A stretch of 21,285 nucleotides of DNA from DASZZX01 sp036260415 (GTDB taxonomy: Bacteria > Actinomycetota > Nitriliruptoria > Nitriliruptorales > JAHWKO01): positions 1 to 21,285 of the forward strand of contig DASZZX010000131.1 of assembly GCA_036260415.1 (NCBI GenBank), written 5' to 3'. The number at the start of each line of letters is the position of its first letter. Position 1 is the stretch's first letter. This document shows, one piece after another, positions 21,081-21,285 of the stretch. The notes below the pieces were generated by a model. That model was not told the DNA's origin, ran no database searches, and worked only from the letters and a program-made list of their open reading frames with translations. Position numbers and translations under genes: made by a program.

Positions 21081-21285
21081 ATCGCAACGAAGTGGGCTGC
21101 GCCCGCTGCCACCACCAGGGTGTGGAAGACCTCGTGGAAGCCGAACCAGCGCGGCCACGGGTCCGGCCGCCGCCGGGCGTAGATCACCGCTCCCAGCGTG
21201 TAGATCACGCCGCCGGCCGCGAGCAGGGCCACGCCTTGCCACGGCAGCCGCGGTGCGATGCGGACCAGGGGGACGACCGCGAGCC
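21053..21285 (-). CDS. trhA: Hemolysin III / TrhA family membrane protein, 3' part only
   Basis: The last 77 codons are in the window; the start lies beyond the right edge. The segment has two hydrophobic helices (GVALLAAGGVIYTLGAVIYA and LVVAAGAAHFVAIWRYALP) joined by RRRPDPWPRWFGFHEVFH. The GGVIYTLGAVIYARRRPDPWPRWFGFHEVFH pattern is diagnostic of the seven-helix hemolysin III/AdipoR-like family, and the two His residues of FHEVFH and the later AAHF His are the conserved metal-binding positions. TrhA-like proteins are linked to membrane energetics and lipid homeostasis; the old hemolysin name is not evidence of toxicity. It ends at TGA 21055-21053, 88 bases from the convergent GDSL gene stop. 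Confidence 0.88.
   Translation of the reverse strand, partial: LAVVPLVRIAPRLPWQGVALLAAGGVIYTLGAVIYARRRPDPWPRWFGFHEVFHTLVVAAGAAHFVAIWRYALPLM

Noticed and set aside
1..21285. CRISPR array, prophage, insertion sequence or integron
   Set aside because: No regularly spaced repeats, transposase, integrase or phage structural genes are seen; the two direct repeats are isolated pairs.

Overview
The window is about 21 kb of very GC-rich DNA. It has dense genes on both strands, many GTG starts, four-base stop/start overlaps, TANNNT -10 boxes without clear -35 boxes, and a probable F420-dependent enzyme. Together these point to a chromosome of a high-GC Actinomycetota; the genus cannot be told from the sequence alone. 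I see no phage, insertion sequence, CRISPR array, rRNA or tRNA. Most genes are ordinary metabolic or transport genes.

Layout, left to right. (1) A partial ADP-ribosylglycohydrolase gene runs off the left edge on the minus strand. After a gene-free stretch come a 53-codon ORF and a trypsin-like serine protease on the plus strand, joined by a GTGA overlap. (2) A long minus-strand block (1640-5843) holds, in transcription order, a CUT1-type sugar ABC transporter (ATPase, two permeases), a stand-alone domain resembling the N-terminal part of Mrr-like restriction endonucleases, and a peroxiredoxin-like protein. The peroxidatic cysteine codon of that last gene is an in-frame TGA followed by a hairpin of bacterial SECIS type, so I annotate it as a selenoprotein. 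(3) A cobalamin-binding BtuF-like protein (plus) converges on a geranylgeranyl-reductase-type flavoprotein (minus). Beyond it lies a Tat-exported lipoprotein sugar-binding protein (minus), the probable partner of the ABC transporter although separated from it. (4) A quinone oxidoreductase and a cupredoxin lipoprotein (plus) converge on a two-domain SagB/ThcOx-type nitroreductase (minus), whose leader has a good promoter, a concentric hairpin and a 41-bp-period tandem repeat. (5) A long-chain acyl-CoA synthetase is coupled to a coiled-coil protein (minus). Divergent from it are a leaderless dual-specificity-phosphatase-like gene, a PPOX/F420 enzyme and a CPA2 antiporter with a Usp-like tail. 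(6) A UPF0173 metallo-hydrolase (minus), a GDSL/SGNH hydrolase (plus) and the 3' end of a hemolysin III/TrhA gene (minus) close the window. The TrhA 3' end is partly duplicated.

The strongest unusual result is the selenocysteine peroxiredoxin, whose reading frame is interrupted only at the catalytic residue. A second theme is that four genes with no Shine-Dalgarno sequence of their own (protease, BtuF-like, SagB-like, UPF0173) each start at, or two bases after, the stop codon of a short upstream frame. This suggests translation by coupling or re-initiation, though chance is a real alternative in such GC-rich DNA.
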